Below, in pieces: positions 10,177-19,474 of a stretch of 64,000 bases of DNA (its first letter is position 1; each line of letters begins with the position of its first letter). Origin of the DNA: Actinomycetes bacterium (GTDB lineage Bacteria > Actinomycetota > Actinomycetes > Mycobacteriales > Mycobacteriaceae); contig JAEWRC010000166.1 of assembly GCA_023460175.1 (NCBI GenBank), forward strand, positions 62,001 through 126,000. The letters are read 5' to 3'. Both the position numbers and the translations under genes were made by a program. The notes beneath the pieces were generated by a model. It saw only the letters and a list, made by a program, of their open reading frames with translations. It was not told the origin of the DNA and did not search any database.

Positions 10177-10812
10177 TCACTCGTCCTGCAGGTGCGGGTC
10201 GGCCTCCAGGTGCGTCAACCCGTTCCACATCAGGTTCACCAGATGGGCGGCCACCACTTCCTTCTTCGGCTCGCGGGTGTCCAGCCACCACTGCGCCGTC
10301 ATCGACACTGAACCGACCAGTGCCTGCGCATACAACGGTGCCATCCCCGGATCCAGGCCGCGGCGGGAAAAGTCACCGGCCAGGATCGAACTGACCTGAT
10401 TGACCGCGTCGTTGAGCAGCGTCGAGTAGGTGCCCGAGGTGATCGCCGCCGGCGAGTCGCGGATCAGGATGCGAAACCCGTCGGTGCGCTCCTCGACGTA
10501 GGTCAGCAGCGCCAGGGCCACCCGCTCGATGCGGACCCGGGAACGGTTGTTGGTCAGCGACGACGTGATGCCGTCGAGCAACGCCGACATCTCGCGGTCG
10601 ACCACCACCGCGTAGAGCCCCTCCTTGCCGCCGAAATGCTCGTAGACGACGGGTTTGGAGACGTTGGCGCGCTGGGCAATCTCCTCGATGGAGGTGGCGT
10701 CGTAGCCGCGCTCGGCGAACAGCGACCGGGCGATGTCGATGAGTTGACGTCGACGTTCGCTGCCGGTCATCCGGGCCCGCGGCGCCCGTACCTCTTTCTC
10801 CGGAGCTCCCAC
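10177..10812 (-). CDS. TetR-family transcriptional regulator
   Basis: The N-terminal helix-turn-helix ([13 protein letters not shown] then [11 protein letters not shown]) is a textbook TetR DNA-binding domain; the C-terminal ligand domain is unassigned. The start is uncertain: GTG 10812 (or 10818) would give a basic N-terminal extension, while ATG 10770 gives 197 residues. A TATACG -10-like hexamer lies just upstream of the GTGs, which would fit a leaderless mRNA. It occupies the position of Rv1019 between mfd and glmU and is 89 bases upstream of mfd on the same strand, so it may be cotranscribed with mfd. Confidence 0.88.
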   Translation of the reverse strand: MGAPEKEVRAPRARMTGSERRRQLIDIARSLFAERGYDATSIEEIAQRANVSKPVVYEHFGGKEGLYAVVVDREMSALLDGITSSLTNNRSRVRIERVALALLTYVEERTDGFRILIRDSPAAITSGTYSTLLNDAVNQVSSILAGDFSRRGLDPGMAPLYAQALVGSVSMTAQWWLDTREPKKEVVAAHLVNLMWNGLTHLEADPHLQDE

Positions 10813-10845
10813 GGGCACCAGCGTATAGACTGCCGACCGCAATAG

Positions 10846-10917
10846 TCCGTCGTGGTGTAATCGGCAGCACCTCTGATTTTGGTTCAGATAGTTCAGGTTC
10901 GAGTCCTGGCGACGGAG
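10846..10917 (+). tRNA. tRNA-Gln (anticodon TTG)
   Basis: A 72-base cloverleaf. The acceptor stem TCCGTCG pairs with CGACGGA, the anticodon stem TCTGA pairs with TCAGA around the loop TTTTGGT, and the T arm contains GGTTCGAGTCC. The anticodon TTG reads CAA/CAG. The discriminator is G, and CCA is not encoded. It ends 17 bases before the glmU start, as in other mycobacteria. Confidence 0.97.
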
Positions 10918-10934
10918 CAGTCCGAAGGAAGCCC

Positions 10935-12404
10935 ATGACGACACAGCGCGAATCCGCGCCCCCAGCAGCATCCGAGACCGCCACCGTCGTGTTGGCCGCC
11001 GGGGCCGGCACCCGGATGCGCTCGGACACCCCGAAGGTTCTGCACAACTTGGCGGGCCGCAGCATGCTCTCGCACGCGTTGCACGCGGTCGCCAAGGCCG
11101 CGCCCAGTCACCTGGTGGTGGTGCTGGGCAAGGATCGCGAACGCATCGCGCCAACCGTGACCGAACTGGCCGAGATGCTGGGTCGCCGCATCGACATCGC
11201 CGTCCAGGACCAGCAGCTGGGTACCGGTCACGCCGTCCTGTGCGGGCTGGCCGCGCTGCCCGACGATTTCCACGGCACGGTGGTGGTGACCTCCGGCGAC
11301 ATCCCGTTGCTCGACGCCGACACCCTGGCCGCGCTGACCGAGGGGCACCGCACCGAGCCCGCCGCCGTCACCGTGCTGACCACGACGTTGGAGGACGCCA
11401 CCGGGTACGGCCGGATCCTGCGGACCCAGGACGGCGAGGTCATCGCAATCGTCGAGGAGGCCGACGCCACGCCGCAGCAGCGGGCCATCCGCGAGGTCAA
11501 CGCCGGGGTCTACGCCTTCGACATCGACGCGTTGCGCTCCGCGCTCGACCAGCTGTCCTCCGACAACGCCCAGCACGAGCTGTACCTGACCGACGTCATC
11601 TCAATCGTGCGCGGCGAGCACAAGATCGTGCACGCCCAGCACGTCGACGACAGCACGCTGGTGGCCGGCGTCAACGACCGCGTGCAACTCTCCACGCTCG
11701 GCGCCGAACTGAACCGGCGCCTCGTGGCCGACGTGCAGCGCTCCGGTGTGACCGTCGTCGACCCCGCCACCACGTGGGTCGACGTCGACGTCACCGTCGG
11801 CCGCGACACCGTCATCCAGCCCGGCACCCAACTGCTGGGCACCACGACCATCGGCGCGCAGTGCGTGATCGGCCCGGACACCACCCTGGCCGACGTCCAC
11901 GTGGGCGACGGCGCGTCGGTGGTGCGCACCCACGGCGGGCAGTCGCAGATCGGTCCGGGCGCCAGCGTCGGCCCGTTCGCCTACCTGCGCCCCGGCACGT
12001 CGCTGGGCGCCGACGGCAAGGTGGGCGCGTTCGTCGAGGTGAAGAACTCCGTGATCGGCACGGGCACCAAGGTGCCCCACCTCACCTACGTCGGCGACGC
12101 CGATATCGGTGAGCATTCCAACATCGGGGCCTCGAGTGTGTTCGTCAACTACGACGGCGAGACCAAGCGTCGCACCACCATCGGCTCGCACGTGCGGACC
12201 GGGTCGGACACCATGTTCGTCGCTCCGGTCCAGGTCGGAGACGGTGCCTACACCGGGGCCGGGACCGTTCTGCGCCAGGACGTGCCGCCGGGCGCGCTCG
12301 CGGTTTCCGAGAACGCCCAGCACAACATCGAGGGCTGGGTGGAGCGCAAACGCCCCGGTAGCGCGGCCGCCGAGGCCGCCCGCAAGGCCCAGGACGAGCG
12401 GTAA
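10935..12404 (+). CDS. glmU: Bifunctional UDP-GlcNAc pyrophosphorylase/GlcN-1-P acetyltransferase GlmU
   Basis: 489 residues with GAAGGA five bases before the ATG. The N-terminal half (to ~240) is a Rossmann-like uridyltransferase with L-A-A-G-A-G-T-R-M at ~18-26 and the Lys in P-K-V-L-H. The C-terminal half (~265-460) shows the hexapeptide rhythm of a left-handed beta-helix ([16 protein letters not shown]) with the catalytic region V-K-N-S. It makes UDP-GlcNAc, the common precursor of peptidoglycan and the arabinogalactan linker. It starts a plus-strand run with prs, arsC-like and lpqT. Confidence 0.98.
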   Translation: MTTQRESAPPAASETATVVLAAGAGTRMRSDTPKVLHNLAGRSMLSHALHAVAKAAPSHLVVVLGKDRERIAPTVTELAEMLGRRIDIAVQDQQLGTGHAVLCGLAALPDDFHGTVVVTSGDIPLLDADTLAALTEGHRTEPAAVTVLTTTLEDATGYGRILRTQDGEVIAIVEEADATPQQRAIREVNAGVYAFDIDALRSALDQLSSDNAQHELYLTDVISIVRGEHKIVHAQHVDDSTLVAGVNDRVQLSTLGAELNRRLVADVQRSGVTVVDPATTWVDVDVTVGRDTVIQPGTQLLGTTTIGAQCVIGPDTTLADVHVGDGASVVRTHGGQSQIGPGASVGPFAYLRPGTSLGADGKVGAFVEVKNSVIGTGTKVPHLTYVGDADIGEHSNIGASSVFVNYDGETKRRTTIGSHVRTGSDTMFVAPVQVGDGAYTGAGTVLRQDVPPGALAVSENAQHNIEGWVERKRPGSAAAEAARKAQDER

Positions 12405-12540
12405 GCGCGGCCGGGACTACCCCAGTTGTTGGCAATCCGGTAACCCGGCAACGCATCGCGGCCAACGCTACGTACGATTGCCCATGCGGCCGGTACCGTG
12501 CTGGCCAGTTACCAACCCCAAGGCCAAGGGCAGCGCTGAA

Positions 12541-13521
12541 GTGACCTACGAGTGGACCGACAACCGCAAGAACCTGATGTTGTTCGCGGGGCGAGCACAT
12601 CCCGAACTTGCCGACCAGGTCGCCAAAGAACTTGATGTACACGTCACCGCGCAGACCGCGCGGGACTTCGCGAACGGCGAGATCTTCGTCCGGTTCGACG
12701 AATCGGTGCGCGGCAGCGACGCGTTCGTCCTGCAGAGCCACCCCGCACCGGTGAACCAGTGGCTGATGGAACAGCTGATCATGATCGACGCGCTCAAGCG
12801 CGGCAGCGCCAAGCGCATCACAGCGATCCTGCCGTTCTATCCCTACGCCCGGCAGGACAAGAAGCACCGCGGCCGCGAGCCCATCTCCGCGCGCCTGGTC
12901 GCCGACCTGCTCAAGACCGCCGGCGCCGACCGCATCGTGTCGGTGGACCTGCACACCGACCAGATCCAGGGCTTCTTCGACGGACCCGTCGACCACATGC
13001 GCGGGCAGTCGCTGCTGTGCGGCTACATCGGCGACAACTACTCCAACGAGGACATGGTCGTGGTGTCCCCGGACTCCGGTCGCGTGCGCGTCGCCGAGAA
13101 GTGGGCCGACTCCCTCGGCGGTGTCCCACTGGCGTTCATCCACAAGACGCGCGACCCGCTGGTGCCCAACCAGGTGGTGTCCAACCGGGTCGTCGGCGAC
13201 GTCAAGGGCAAGACCTGCGTGCTCACCGACGACATGATCGACACCGGCGGCACCATCGCCGGCGCGGTCAAGCTGCTGCAGCAGGACGGCGCCAAGGACG
13301 TCATCATCGCGGCCACCCACGGTGTGCTCAGCGATCCGGCCGCGCAGAAGTTGGCCGATTGCGGCGCCCGCGAGGTGATCGTCACCAACACCCTGCCGAT
13401 CGCCGAGGAGAAGCGCTTCCCGCAGCTGACCGTGCTGTCGATCGCCCCGCTGCTCGCCAGCACCATCCGCGAGGTGTTCGAAAACGGTTCTGTCACCGGA
13501 CTTTTCAACGGATCGGCCTGA
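12541..13521 (+). CDS. prs: Ribose-phosphate pyrophosphokinase (PRPP synthetase)
   Basis: 326 residues from GTG 12541 (V-T-Y-E-W-T-D-N-R-K-N), the length I recall for M. tuberculosis PrsA; an open frame upstream is a glmU shadow. Key motifs are the catalytic flexible loop (K-K-H-R-G-R-E-P), the divalent metal/PRPP site V-S-P-D-S-G-R and the PRPP-binding loop D-D-M-I-D-T-G-G-T. It supplies PRPP for nucleotides, His, Trp and, in mycobacteria, decaprenyl-phosphoryl arabinose for the cell wall. It lies 136 bases after glmU. Confidence 0.98.
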   Translation: MTYEWTDNRKNLMLFAGRAHPELADQVAKELDVHVTAQTARDFANGEIFVRFDESVRGSDAFVLQSHPAPVNQWLMEQLIMIDALKRGSAKRITAILPFYPYARQDKKHRGREPISARLVADLLKTAGADRIVSVDLHTDQIQGFFDGPVDHMRGQSLLCGYIGDNYSNEDMVVVSPDSGRVRVAEKWADSLGGVPLAFIHKTRDPLVPNQVVSNRVVGDVKGKTCVLTDDMIDTGGTIAGAVKLLQQDGAKDVIIAATHGVLSDPAAQKLADCGAREVIVTNTLPIAEEKRFPQLTVLSIAPLLASTIREVFENGSVTGLFNGSA

Positions 13522-13522
13522 C

Positions 13523-13864
13523 ATGGCGGCAAAGATCTACCACAACCCGAAGTGCAGCACGTCGCGCAAGACGCTGGATCTGTTGCGGGACAACGGCCTC
13601 GAACCCGAGGTGGTGCAGTACCTGAAGACCCCGCCGAGCCGCGCCGAGCTGGTGCAGATGATCGCCGATGCGGGTATCGAGGTCCGGCAGGCGGTGCGCA
13701 AACGCGAGGCGCTGTACGCCGAGTTGAACCTGGCCGACGCCGGCGACGACGAACTGCTCGACGCCATGGCCGAGCACCCCATCCTGATCGAGCGTCCTTT
13801 CGTCGTCACCGACAAGGGCACCCGCTTGGCCCGACCGATCGACGCGGTGCACGAGATTCTGTGA
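13523..13864 (+). CDS. ArsC/Spx-family arsenate reductase-like protein
   Basis: 113 residues, single thioredoxin-fold ArsC domain. It has the N-P-K-C-S-T-S-R-K motif with Cys11 and the downstream arginine in I-E-R-P-F-V that stabilises the thiolate in glutaredoxin-linked arsenate reductases. No arsB/acr3 or arsR gene is adjacent, and its place between prs (1-base gap) and lpqT (4-base overlap) suggests a housekeeping thiol role rather than an ars operon. I would call it arsenate reductase-like and leave the substrate open. Confidence 0.9.
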   Translation: MAAKIYHNPKCSTSRKTLDLLRDNGLEPEVVQYLKTPPSRAELVQMIADAGIEVRQAVRKREALYAELNLADAGDDELLDAMAEHPILIERPFVVTDKGTRLARPIDAVHEIL

Positions 13865-14523
13865 CTCGCCGGCTGTGCGCGGCCGCGGCCGCCGCCCTGC
13901 TGGTGTGTACGGCCTGTGGGACGCCGGCGCCGGACTACCAGTCGATCTGGTCCAGCTCGGCGACGACGAGTCCGCCCACGAGTTCCGAACCGCCCGTTCC
14001 GTTCTCGCAGTATCTGGCCGGTGTCGGGGTCCAGGGTGAGGCGGTGGCGCTCGCGGACCTGACCGACATCTCGGTCACGCTGGTGCGCCCCGACGGGTGG
14101 AGCACCTACCGCAACGAGAACCTGGCACCGGCGACCGAGGGCATCGCCAAGAACAACACCTACCCGACCGCGACCGTGTTGGTGTTCCGGCTCGAGGGCG
14201 GCTTCGACGTGCCCGCGGCCATTGCGCACGCCAACGCCGACGCGCTGCTGTCCCCCGGTTTCACCAAGCTCAACGAGTCCTTCGACGACTTCGACGGGTT
14301 CCCGTCGGCCATGATCGAGGGCAGCTACTTCGGGCCGTCCGAACCGGACGCCGAACCCCCACGCCTGCACAGCTACAGCCGCATCGTCATCCCCGTCACG
14401 CCCGAACCGGAGTTCCAGCGCTACCTGGTGCAGCTGACCATCACCGGCCTGGCCGACCGGGCCGTCGCCGACTCGGCCGACATCGAGGAAATCATCAACG
14501 GATTCGAGGTCACGGTCCCCTGA
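13861..14523 (+). CDS. lpqT: LpqT-like lipoprotein
   Basis: 220 residues from GTG 13861, overlapping the previous stop by 4 bases. The short signal ends in the lipobox V-C-T-A-C, followed by a Ser/Thr/Pro-rich tether (S-S-A-T-T-S-P-P-T-S-S-E) and a compact domain that contains S-V-T-L-V-R-P-D-G-W, a pattern shared by the LpqN/LpqT family of mycobacterial lipoproteins. The position between prs and rplY matches Rv1016c. It is exported and lipid-anchored; LpqN relatives bind envelope-assembly partners, but the role of LpqT is not established. Confidence 0.88.
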   Translation: MTRRLCAAAAAALLVCTACGTPAPDYQSIWSSSATTSPPTSSEPPVPFSQYLAGVGVQGEAVALADLTDISVTLVRPDGWSTYRNENLAPATEGIAKNNTYPTATVLVFRLEGGFDVPAAIAHANADALLSPGFTKLNESFDDFDGFPSAMIEGSYFGPSEPDAEPPRLHSYSRIVIPVTPEPEFQRYLVQLTITGLADRAVADSADIEEIINGFEVTVP

Positions 14524-14548
14524 GCGCGGCGCATCTACGCTGGCGATC

Positions 14549-15415
14549 ATGAAATGGACCGCAGCCGATCTCCCGTCCTTCGCCGACCGCACCGTCATCG
14601 TCACCGGCGCCAACAGCGGTCTGGGCGAGATCACCGCCCGCGAACTGGCCCGCGTCGGTGCCTCGGTGATCCTGGCCGTGCGCAACACCGACAAGGGCGA
14701 GGCCGCCGCGGCGGCCATGCCCGGGACGGTCGAGGTCCGACGGCTGGACCTGCAGGACCTCGCCTCCGTGCAGGACTTCGCCGACGGCATCGACCGGGTC
14801 GACGTGCTGATCAACAACGCCGGGGTGATGGCCGTGCCGTTCGCGCTGACCAAGGACGGCTTCGAGAGCCAGATCGGCACCAACCACCTCGGGCATTTCG
14901 CGTTGACCAACCGGCTGCTGCCCAAGGTCACCGACCGGGTGGTCACGGTGTCGTCGTTGATGCACCTGATGGGCCGGATCAAGCTCGAGGACCTGAACTG
15001 GAAGGCGCGGCCGTACTCGGCCTGGGGCGCCTACGGCCAGTCCAAGCTGGCGAACCTGCTGTTCACCAGCGAGTTGCAGCGCCGCCTCGAGCGCGCCGGT
15101 TCGCCGGTGCGCGCGGTGGCCGCGCATCCGGGCTACTCGGCCACCAACCTGCAGACGCACTCGGACGGGCCGCTGAGCAGCCGGGTGTTGCGGTTCGGCA
15201 ACAGGTTCATGGCGACCGACGCCGACTTCGGTGCGCGGCAGACCCTCTACGCCGCGGCCGAGGACGTGCCCGGCGATACGTTCATCGGCCCGCGGTTCGG
15301 TCAGACCGGCCCCACCGGCCCGTCCCCGCGCAGCCCGCTGGCCCGCAGCAAGGCCAAGGCCCACGGCCTCTGGGAGCTGTCGTCGCAGCTCACGGGCACC
15401 GAATTTCCGATCTGA
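14549..15415 (+). CDS. Short-chain dehydrogenase/reductase
   Basis: 288 residues. Classical SDR: the cofactor loop T-G-A-N-S-G-L-G near the N-terminus, N-N-A-G at ~90, catalytic Ser in V-S-S-L, Tyr162 and Lys166 in Y-G-Q-S-K. The Arg soon after the first strand (V-R-N-T-D-K) suggests NADP preference. It resembles the retinol-dehydrogenase-like/protochlorophyllide-reductase-like SDRs common in mycobacteria; substrate unknown. It starts 25 bases after lpqT and has no counterpart that I recall at this place in M. tuberculosis. Confidence 0.9.
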   Translation: MKWTAADLPSFADRTVIVTGANSGLGEITARELARVGASVILAVRNTDKGEAAAAAMPGTVEVRRLDLQDLASVQDFADGIDRVDVLINNAGVMAVPFALTKDGFESQIGTNHLGHFALTNRLLPKVTDRVVTVSSLMHLMGRIKLEDLNWKARPYSAWGAYGQSKLANLLFTSELQRRLERAGSPVRAVAAHPGYSATNLQTHSDGPLSSRVLRFGNRFMATDADFGARQTLYAAAEDVPGDTFIGPRFGQTGPTGPSPRSPLARSKAKAHGLWELSSQLTGTEFPI

Positions 15416-15483
15416 GCACCCCATGCGTTAATCTGGCCGGGCGTCACGGCGAGGGTGGCTCGACCACCGTTATCGACGGGGAC

Positions 15484-15503
15484 CCGCAATCACTGCGGTT
15501 TTT
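15484..15503 (+). terminator. Small hairpin with T-run upstream of rplY
   Basis: CCGCA-atcac-TGCGG followed by TTTTT lies after the SDR gene (stop 15415) and 55 bases before rplY. It may end SDR transcription or act as an attenuator in the rplY leader. The stem is only 5 bp, hence the modest confidence. Confidence 0.4.
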
Positions 15504-15557
15504 CTGCTCTGGCCGTGCCTCGAAGATTTCCCGCCCGGTCACCTAGGAGCAACCATC

Positions 15558-16202
15558 ATGGCCCCAGCCGCCGCCTCGAAGAACAACCTGCGCGTCACCG
15601 TGCGCACCAAGACCGGCAAGGGCGCCTCGCGCCAGGCCCGCCGCGAGGGCCAGGTGCCCGCGGTCCTCTACGGCCACGGCACCGATCCGCAGCACTTGCT
15701 GCTGCCCGCGCGCGAACTCGCCGCGGTGCTGCGCTACTCCGGCACCAACGCGGTGCTGGCCCTCGACATCGACGGCACTGAGCAGCTGGCGCTGACCAGG
15801 GCCCTGGAAATCCACCCGATCCGGCGCAACATCCAGCACGCCGACCTGCTGGTGGTCAAGCGCGGCGAGAAGGTCATCGTCGAGGTCAACGTCCTCATCG
15901 AGGGCGAGGCCGCCCCGGGCACCCTGGTCACCCAGGAAGCCAGCACCATCGAGATCGAGGCCGAGGCGCTGTCGATCCCCGAAGAGCTGACCGCGTCGAT
16001 CGAGGGCGCCGAGGTCGGCACCCAGATCCTGGCCAGCGACGTTCCGCTGCCCGACGGTGTCTCGCTGATCTCGGATCCCGAGTTCCTGGTGGTCAACATC
16101 GTGCCGGCACCCACCGCCCAGGACCTCGAGGGCGGGATCGAGGAAGAGGGCGAGGAGGCCGCCGAGGCCGCCCCGGCCGCCGAAGCCCCCGAGTCCGAGT
16201 AG
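15558..16202 (+). CDS. rplY: 50S ribosomal protein bL25 (CTC/TL5 type)
   Basis: 214 residues with AGGAG ahead of the ATG. The N-terminal ~95 residues are the 5S rRNA-binding L25 domain ([12 protein letters not shown]), residues ~100-185 the TL5/CTC beta domain, and the last ~25 a Glu/Ala-rich acidic tail typical of actinobacterial CTC. It is followed closely by pth, the usual rplY-pth pair linking 5S rRNA binding with peptidyl-tRNA recycling. Confidence 0.97.
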   Translation: MAPAAASKNNLRVTVRTKTGKGASRQARREGQVPAVLYGHGTDPQHLLLPARELAAVLRYSGTNAVLALDIDGTEQLALTRALEIHPIRRNIQHADLLVVKRGEKVIVEVNVLIEGEAAPGTLVTQEASTIEIEAEALSIPEELTASIEGAEVGTQILASDVPLPDGVSLISDPEFLVVNIVPAPTAQDLEGGIEEEGEEAAEAAPAAEAPESE

Positions 16203-16211
16203 CTCGCGACG

Positions 16212-16790
16212 ATGGCCGACACACTGCTGGTGGTCGGCCTGGGCAACCCCGGACCGAACTACGCCAAGACCCGGCACAACGTCGGGTTCATGGTCGTCGA
16301 CATCCTCGCCGACCGGATGCGCGAAAAGTTCAAGGTGCACAAGCGTTCCGGCGCCGAGGCGATCACCGGTCGCCTCGGCGGCCGGGCCGTGGTCGTCGCG
16401 AAACCGCGCGTGTTCATGAACGAGTCCGGGCGCCAGGTCGGGCCGCTGGCCAAGTTCTATTCGGTGGAGCCTGCGGACGTCATCGTCGTCCACGATGAGC
16501 TGGACATCGACTTCGGTCGGATCCGGCTCAAGGCCGGCGGCGGCGCAGCGGGCCACAACGGCCTGCGTTCGGTGTCATCGTCGTTGGGCAGCAACGACTT
16601 TCAGCGAGTGCGGATCGGCATCGGCAAGCCACCCGGGCAGAAGTCCGGTGCGGCGTTCGTGCTGGAGCAGTTCAACGCCGCCGAGCGCAAAGAGGTGCCC
16701 ACCATCTGCGAGCAGGCCGCCGACGCCGTGGAGTTGCTGATCGAGCTCGGCCTGGAGCCCGCGCAGAACATCGTCCACGCCTGGGGCTAG
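16212..16790 (+). CDS. pth: Peptidyl-tRNA hydrolase
   Basis: 192 residues. It has the family signature G-L-G-N-P-G near the N-terminus, the catalytic His in T-R-H-N-V-G-F, the tRNA-binding F-M-N-E-S-G and H-D-E-L-D motifs, and G-G-G-A-A-G-H-N-G. It releases peptides from tRNA after premature termination. It starts 9 bases after rplY. The conserved block is broken just downstream by the tmrB cassette; in M. tuberculosis pth is followed directly by pks16. Confidence 0.98.
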   Translation: MADTLLVVGLGNPGPNYAKTRHNVGFMVVDILADRMREKFKVHKRSGAEAITGRLGGRAVVVAKPRVFMNESGRQVGPLAKFYSVEPADVIVVHDELDIDFGRIRLKAGGGAAGHNGLRSVSSSLGSNDFQRVRIGIGKPPGQKSGAAFVLEQFNAAERKEVPTICEQAADAVELLIELGLEPAQNIVHAWG

Positions 16791-16847
16791 GGAGGCTTTA
16801 GCGTCAATAGCGCGAGCGTGCTGCGTGCCGCGTGGGTGCCCCCCTTT

Positions 16848-16909
16848 AGCGCGAAGGTGCGTGTCCGCGGCCGCCACGCCGGTGGTTTTGCGTAGTTTGC
16901 GCACGTTCG
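16848..16909. repeat. Left arm of a 62-bp inverted repeat flanking tmrB
   Basis: This 62-base stretch is the reverse complement of 17569-17630 with 58 of 62 positions identical (mismatches at arm positions 8, 9, 35 and 39). The core contains GTGCGTGTCCGCGGCCGCC and TTTGCGTAGTTTGCGCACG. A further 14-base element, GCGCGAGCGTGCTG, lies outside the arm at 16810-16823 and is also mirrored on the right. Confidence 0.9.
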
Positions 16910-16940
16910 CGGTGACGGCAGCGCCTCTAAACTCGGCACG

Positions 16941-17552
16941 GTGTTGCTGTGGATCAACGGCGCTTTCGGTGCCGGCAAAACCCAAACCGCGTTCGAACTC
17001 CAACGACGGCTGCGCCACGCGCACGTCGCTGATCCCGAACTCATCGGTTATGGCATCCATCGAATGCTGCCGGAGTCGGAGCGCAAAGACTTTCAGGATC
17101 GGCCGCAGTGGCGCTCTGCGGTCATCGCCACCCTCACCGATGCCGTGCATGCGCACGATGGCCCCGTACTCGTACCGATGACACTCGTCGCCCCGGACTA
17201 CTTCGACGAGATCATGTCGGGTCTGCGGAACAATGACGTTGCGGTACAACATTTTTCGCTGATCGCCTCCCCCGCGACGTTACGAGGACGGTTGCAGTCT
17301 CGCGCAGCGTACTGGCTGGGTCGGGCGGTCGGCCGCAACGAAACATGGGCAATGGATCAGATCGAGCGTTGTGTGACTGCACTCGCCGCGGAACGGTTCG
17401 CCACGCATGTCGACACCGATGGCCGCAACATCGATGAAGTGGTGGAGTTCATCGCCGGACAAGCCGAACTGGAACTCGTCGCGCCCCGCTTGTCACCGCT
17501 GCGGTACCAGATGCGCCGGATGGCGGTCAGCGCCCGACACATCCACTTCTAG
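16941..17552 (+). CDS. TmrB-like P-loop protein (putative tunicamycin resistance)
   Basis: 203 residues from GTG 16941. The N-terminus W-I-N-G-A-F-G-A-G-K-T-Q carries a P-loop (residues 7-14), followed by the pattern I know from Bacillus TmrB: D-P-E near 35, D-F-Q-D-R-P-Q-W-R, V-P-M-T-L-V, Y-F-D-E-I and a W-A-M-D-Q-I-E-R-C motif. TmrB is a membrane-associated ATP-binding protein that protects GlcNAc-1-phosphate transferases from tunicamycin-type nucleosides. Third-position GC is visibly lower than in its neighbours, and the gene sits between inverted repeats, pointing to acquisition. A nucleoside-kinase-like role cannot be excluded. Confidence 0.85.
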   Translation: MLLWINGAFGAGKTQTAFELQRRLRHAHVADPELIGYGIHRMLPESERKDFQDRPQWRSAVIATLTDAVHAHDGPVLVPMTLVAPDYFDEIMSGLRNNDVAVQHFSLIASPATLRGRLQSRAAYWLGRAVGRNETWAMDQIERCVTALAAERFATHVDTDGRNIDEVVEFIAGQAELELVAPRLSPLRYQMRRMAVSARHIHF

Positions 17553-17568
17553 CGCGCGCCGGCCCCGA

Positions 17569-17630
17569 CGAACGTGCGCAAACTACGCAAACCCATCGGC
17601 GTGGCGGCCGCGGACACGCACGCTCGCGCT
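17569..17630. repeat. Right arm of the 62-bp inverted repeat flanking tmrB
   Basis: Mirror of 16848-16909 (58/62). It begins 17 bases after the tmrB stop. The outer element CAGCACGCTCGCGC lies at 17645-17658, 12 bases before the stop codon of the converging acyl-CoA ligase gene at 17670. The arms could pair in RNA or mark the ends of a small mobile unit. Confidence 0.9.
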
Positions 17631-17669
17631 ATGGGGAGAGACCCCAGCACGCTCGCGCAAAGACGGGGC

Positions 17670-19304
17670 TTAGGTGACGAGCTCGACGGAGTTGGCGCGA
17701 CGCAGCTTGCCCGACGGGGTCTTCGGGATGGTGCCGGGACCGAGGACCACGACATTGCGGGGCCGCACATCGACCTCGGCGACCACCTCGTGGGCCACCT
17801 GGTGCTCGATGCGGCGCACCTCGGCCGGATCCTGGTAGGCGTTGCACTCCACTGCGACAGCGAAGGTTTCACGGGAATGCCCGGCGTCCAGCCGCACGGC
17901 CACGGCACAACCCGGGCGCACCCCCTCGACGCGGCCGGCGGCCCGCTCGATGTCGGTCGGATAGATGTTGCGACCGGCCATGATGATGACGTCCTTGACG
18001 CGGCCGCAGACCACGACGTGGCCGTTCTCCATCGTGTAGCCGAGGTCGCCGGTGTCGTACCAGCCGTGCTCGTCCTGCGCGGGCAGGAAGCCACCCATGG
18101 TGGTGTGTCCCGGCGTCATCGCCTCGCCGCGCAGTTCGATCACCCCGACCCCGCGGGCCGGCTTGATGTTGCCGTGCTCGTCGACGATGCGGGCCTCCAG
18201 CCCCTCGAGCAGCGGTCCCAGCGACGCCAGCCGCTTGGTGTTGCCCTTGGTGGCCGGCACGGCCTGGCGCAGCGCGGCCAGCAGGTCAGCGTCGATCTCG
18301 TCGACCACCAGACCGGCGTTGCATTCGGAGAACGACACCGCCAGCGTCGCCTCGGCCATGCCGTAGGCCGGCAGGATCGCCGACGGCTTGAGCCCGAACG
18401 GCTTGCCCGCGTCGATCAGGTCCTCGACGTCGGCCGGCTCGACGGGCTCGGCGCCCGACAGCGCGAAACGCAGCGTGGACAGGTCGAACTCGCCGGGCTT
18501 GGCCTGCCGGCGCAACCGCTTGGCGAACAACGCGTAGGCGAAGTTCGGGGCCGCGGTCATGGTGCCCTTGTACTTGTCGATCAGCCGCGCCCACAGCAGG
18601 GTGTCGCGCAGGAAGTCCATCGGCGTGACCTTGACCAGTTCGGCGCCGAAGTACATCGGGACGGTCAGGAAGCCGATCATGCCCATGTCGTGGAAGCAGG
18701 GCAACCAGCTGACCATGACGTCTTTTTCGACCTCGTACTCCGCGCCGATGAACATCGCCTCGGCGTTGGAGTGCAAGTTGCGGTGCGTGATGTGCACCGC
18801 CTTCGGCGAACCGGTGGAGCCGCTGGTCAGCTGCATCAGCGCCAGGTCGTCCTCGCCGGTCTCGACCGGATCGATGGGTGCGGAGTCCAGCAAGTCGGCG
18901 ACGGTCAGGACCTTCAGGCCCTTCTCCTCGAGCACCGGCGCGGCGGCCATGAACGGATCGGAGATGATGACGGCCTTGGCCTCGATCATGTCGACGACGT
19001 TCATGGTGTCACCGGCCCAGACCACCAGGTCGGTGCGCGGGGTCGGCTGGTGCAGCATCGTCAGGCTCGCGCCGCGCATCCACAGCCCCTGGGCCACCGG
19101 TGCGATCTCGACCGGCGCCCCGGCCAGCACCCCGACGGCGTCGCCGTGGCCGACACCGGCCGCGGCCAGACCGCCGGCGATCTGGCGGGCCCGCTCGTGT
19201 ACCTCGCCCCACGTGTGCCGAACCGGCTCGTGGGGTTCGCCTGTGACCATGCCCTTGGTGCTGGTCGCGGCGTTGTAGTACATCTTGTCGGTAAATCTGC
19301 TCAC
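17670..19304 (-). CDS. Pks16-type acyl-CoA/acyl-AMP ligase (ANL superfamily)
   Basis: 544 residues from GTG 19304, which has a perfect AGGAGG six bases upstream; longer in-frame starts lack this. Features are the AMP-binding loop T-S-G-S-T-G-S-P-K near residue 170, the Y-D-T-G-D-L motif, and the C-terminal catalytic Lys in S-G-K-L-R-R-A-N-S. It corresponds to Rv1013, named pks16 although it is a ligase with no ketosynthase. It activates a fatty acid as adenylate; the acceptor (CoA or carrier protein) is unknown. It ends 40 bases from the inverted repeat next to tmrB and converges on it. Confidence 0.93.
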   Translation of the reverse strand: MSRFTDKMYYNAATSTKGMVTGEPHEPVRHTWGEVHERARQIAGGLAAAGVGHGDAVGVLAGAPVEIAPVAQGLWMRGASLTMLHQPTPRTDLVVWAGDTMNVVDMIEAKAVIISDPFMAAAPVLEEKGLKVLTVADLLDSAPIDPVETGEDDLALMQLTSGSTGSPKAVHITHRNLHSNAEAMFIGAEYEVEKDVMVSWLPCFHDMGMIGFLTVPMYFGAELVKVTPMDFLRDTLLWARLIDKYKGTMTAAPNFAYALFAKRLRRQAKPGEFDLSTLRFALSGAEPVEPADVEDLIDAGKPFGLKPSAILPAYGMAEATLAVSFSECNAGLVVDEIDADLLAALRQAVPATKGNTKRLASLGPLLEGLEARIVDEHGNIKPARGVGVIELRGEAMTPGHTTMGGFLPAQDEHGWYDTGDLGYTMENGHVVVCGRVKDVIIMAGRNIYPTDIERAAGRVEGVRPGCAVAVRLDAGHSRETFAVAVECNAYQDPAEVRRIEHQVAHEVVAEVDVRPRNVVVLGPGTIPKTPSGKLRRANSVELVT

Positions 19305-19449
19305 GAGGACCTCCTCGGATTCCGGAGCAATACTGGTGCCGGCGACGACACGATCTCGTACATGTTCCGCCTGGCTGTGGGCACCTGCTCGGAGGCGCGC
19401 GCACACAATTGCGCTGCGGTTAGATCTCGAATTGATGGCGGACAGCAAT

Positions 19450-19474
19450 AAAACCCACCGGCTGATCCGGTGGG
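19450..19474 (-). terminator. Intrinsic terminator between ispE and the acyl-CoA ligase gene
   Basis: On the minus strand, CCCACCGG-atcag-CCGGTGGG is followed by TTTTATT. It lies 124 bases beyond the ispE stop and ~150 bases before the ligase GTG. It can end ispE transcription, or act as an attenuator in the ligase leader. The 293-base gap holds nothing else convincing; a 69-codon frame running through the hairpin to the ligase start is discussed under rejected items. Confidence 0.75.

Noticed and set aside
13523..13864. An arsenic-resistance operon around the ArsC-like gene
   Set aside because: No arsenite pump, ArsR or second reductase nearby; the gene is embedded in a housekeeping operon.
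17574..19451. Long plus-strand frame opposite the acyl-CoA ligase
   Set aside because: Antisense shadow of a gene with complete ANL motifs; no ribosome site or family signal.
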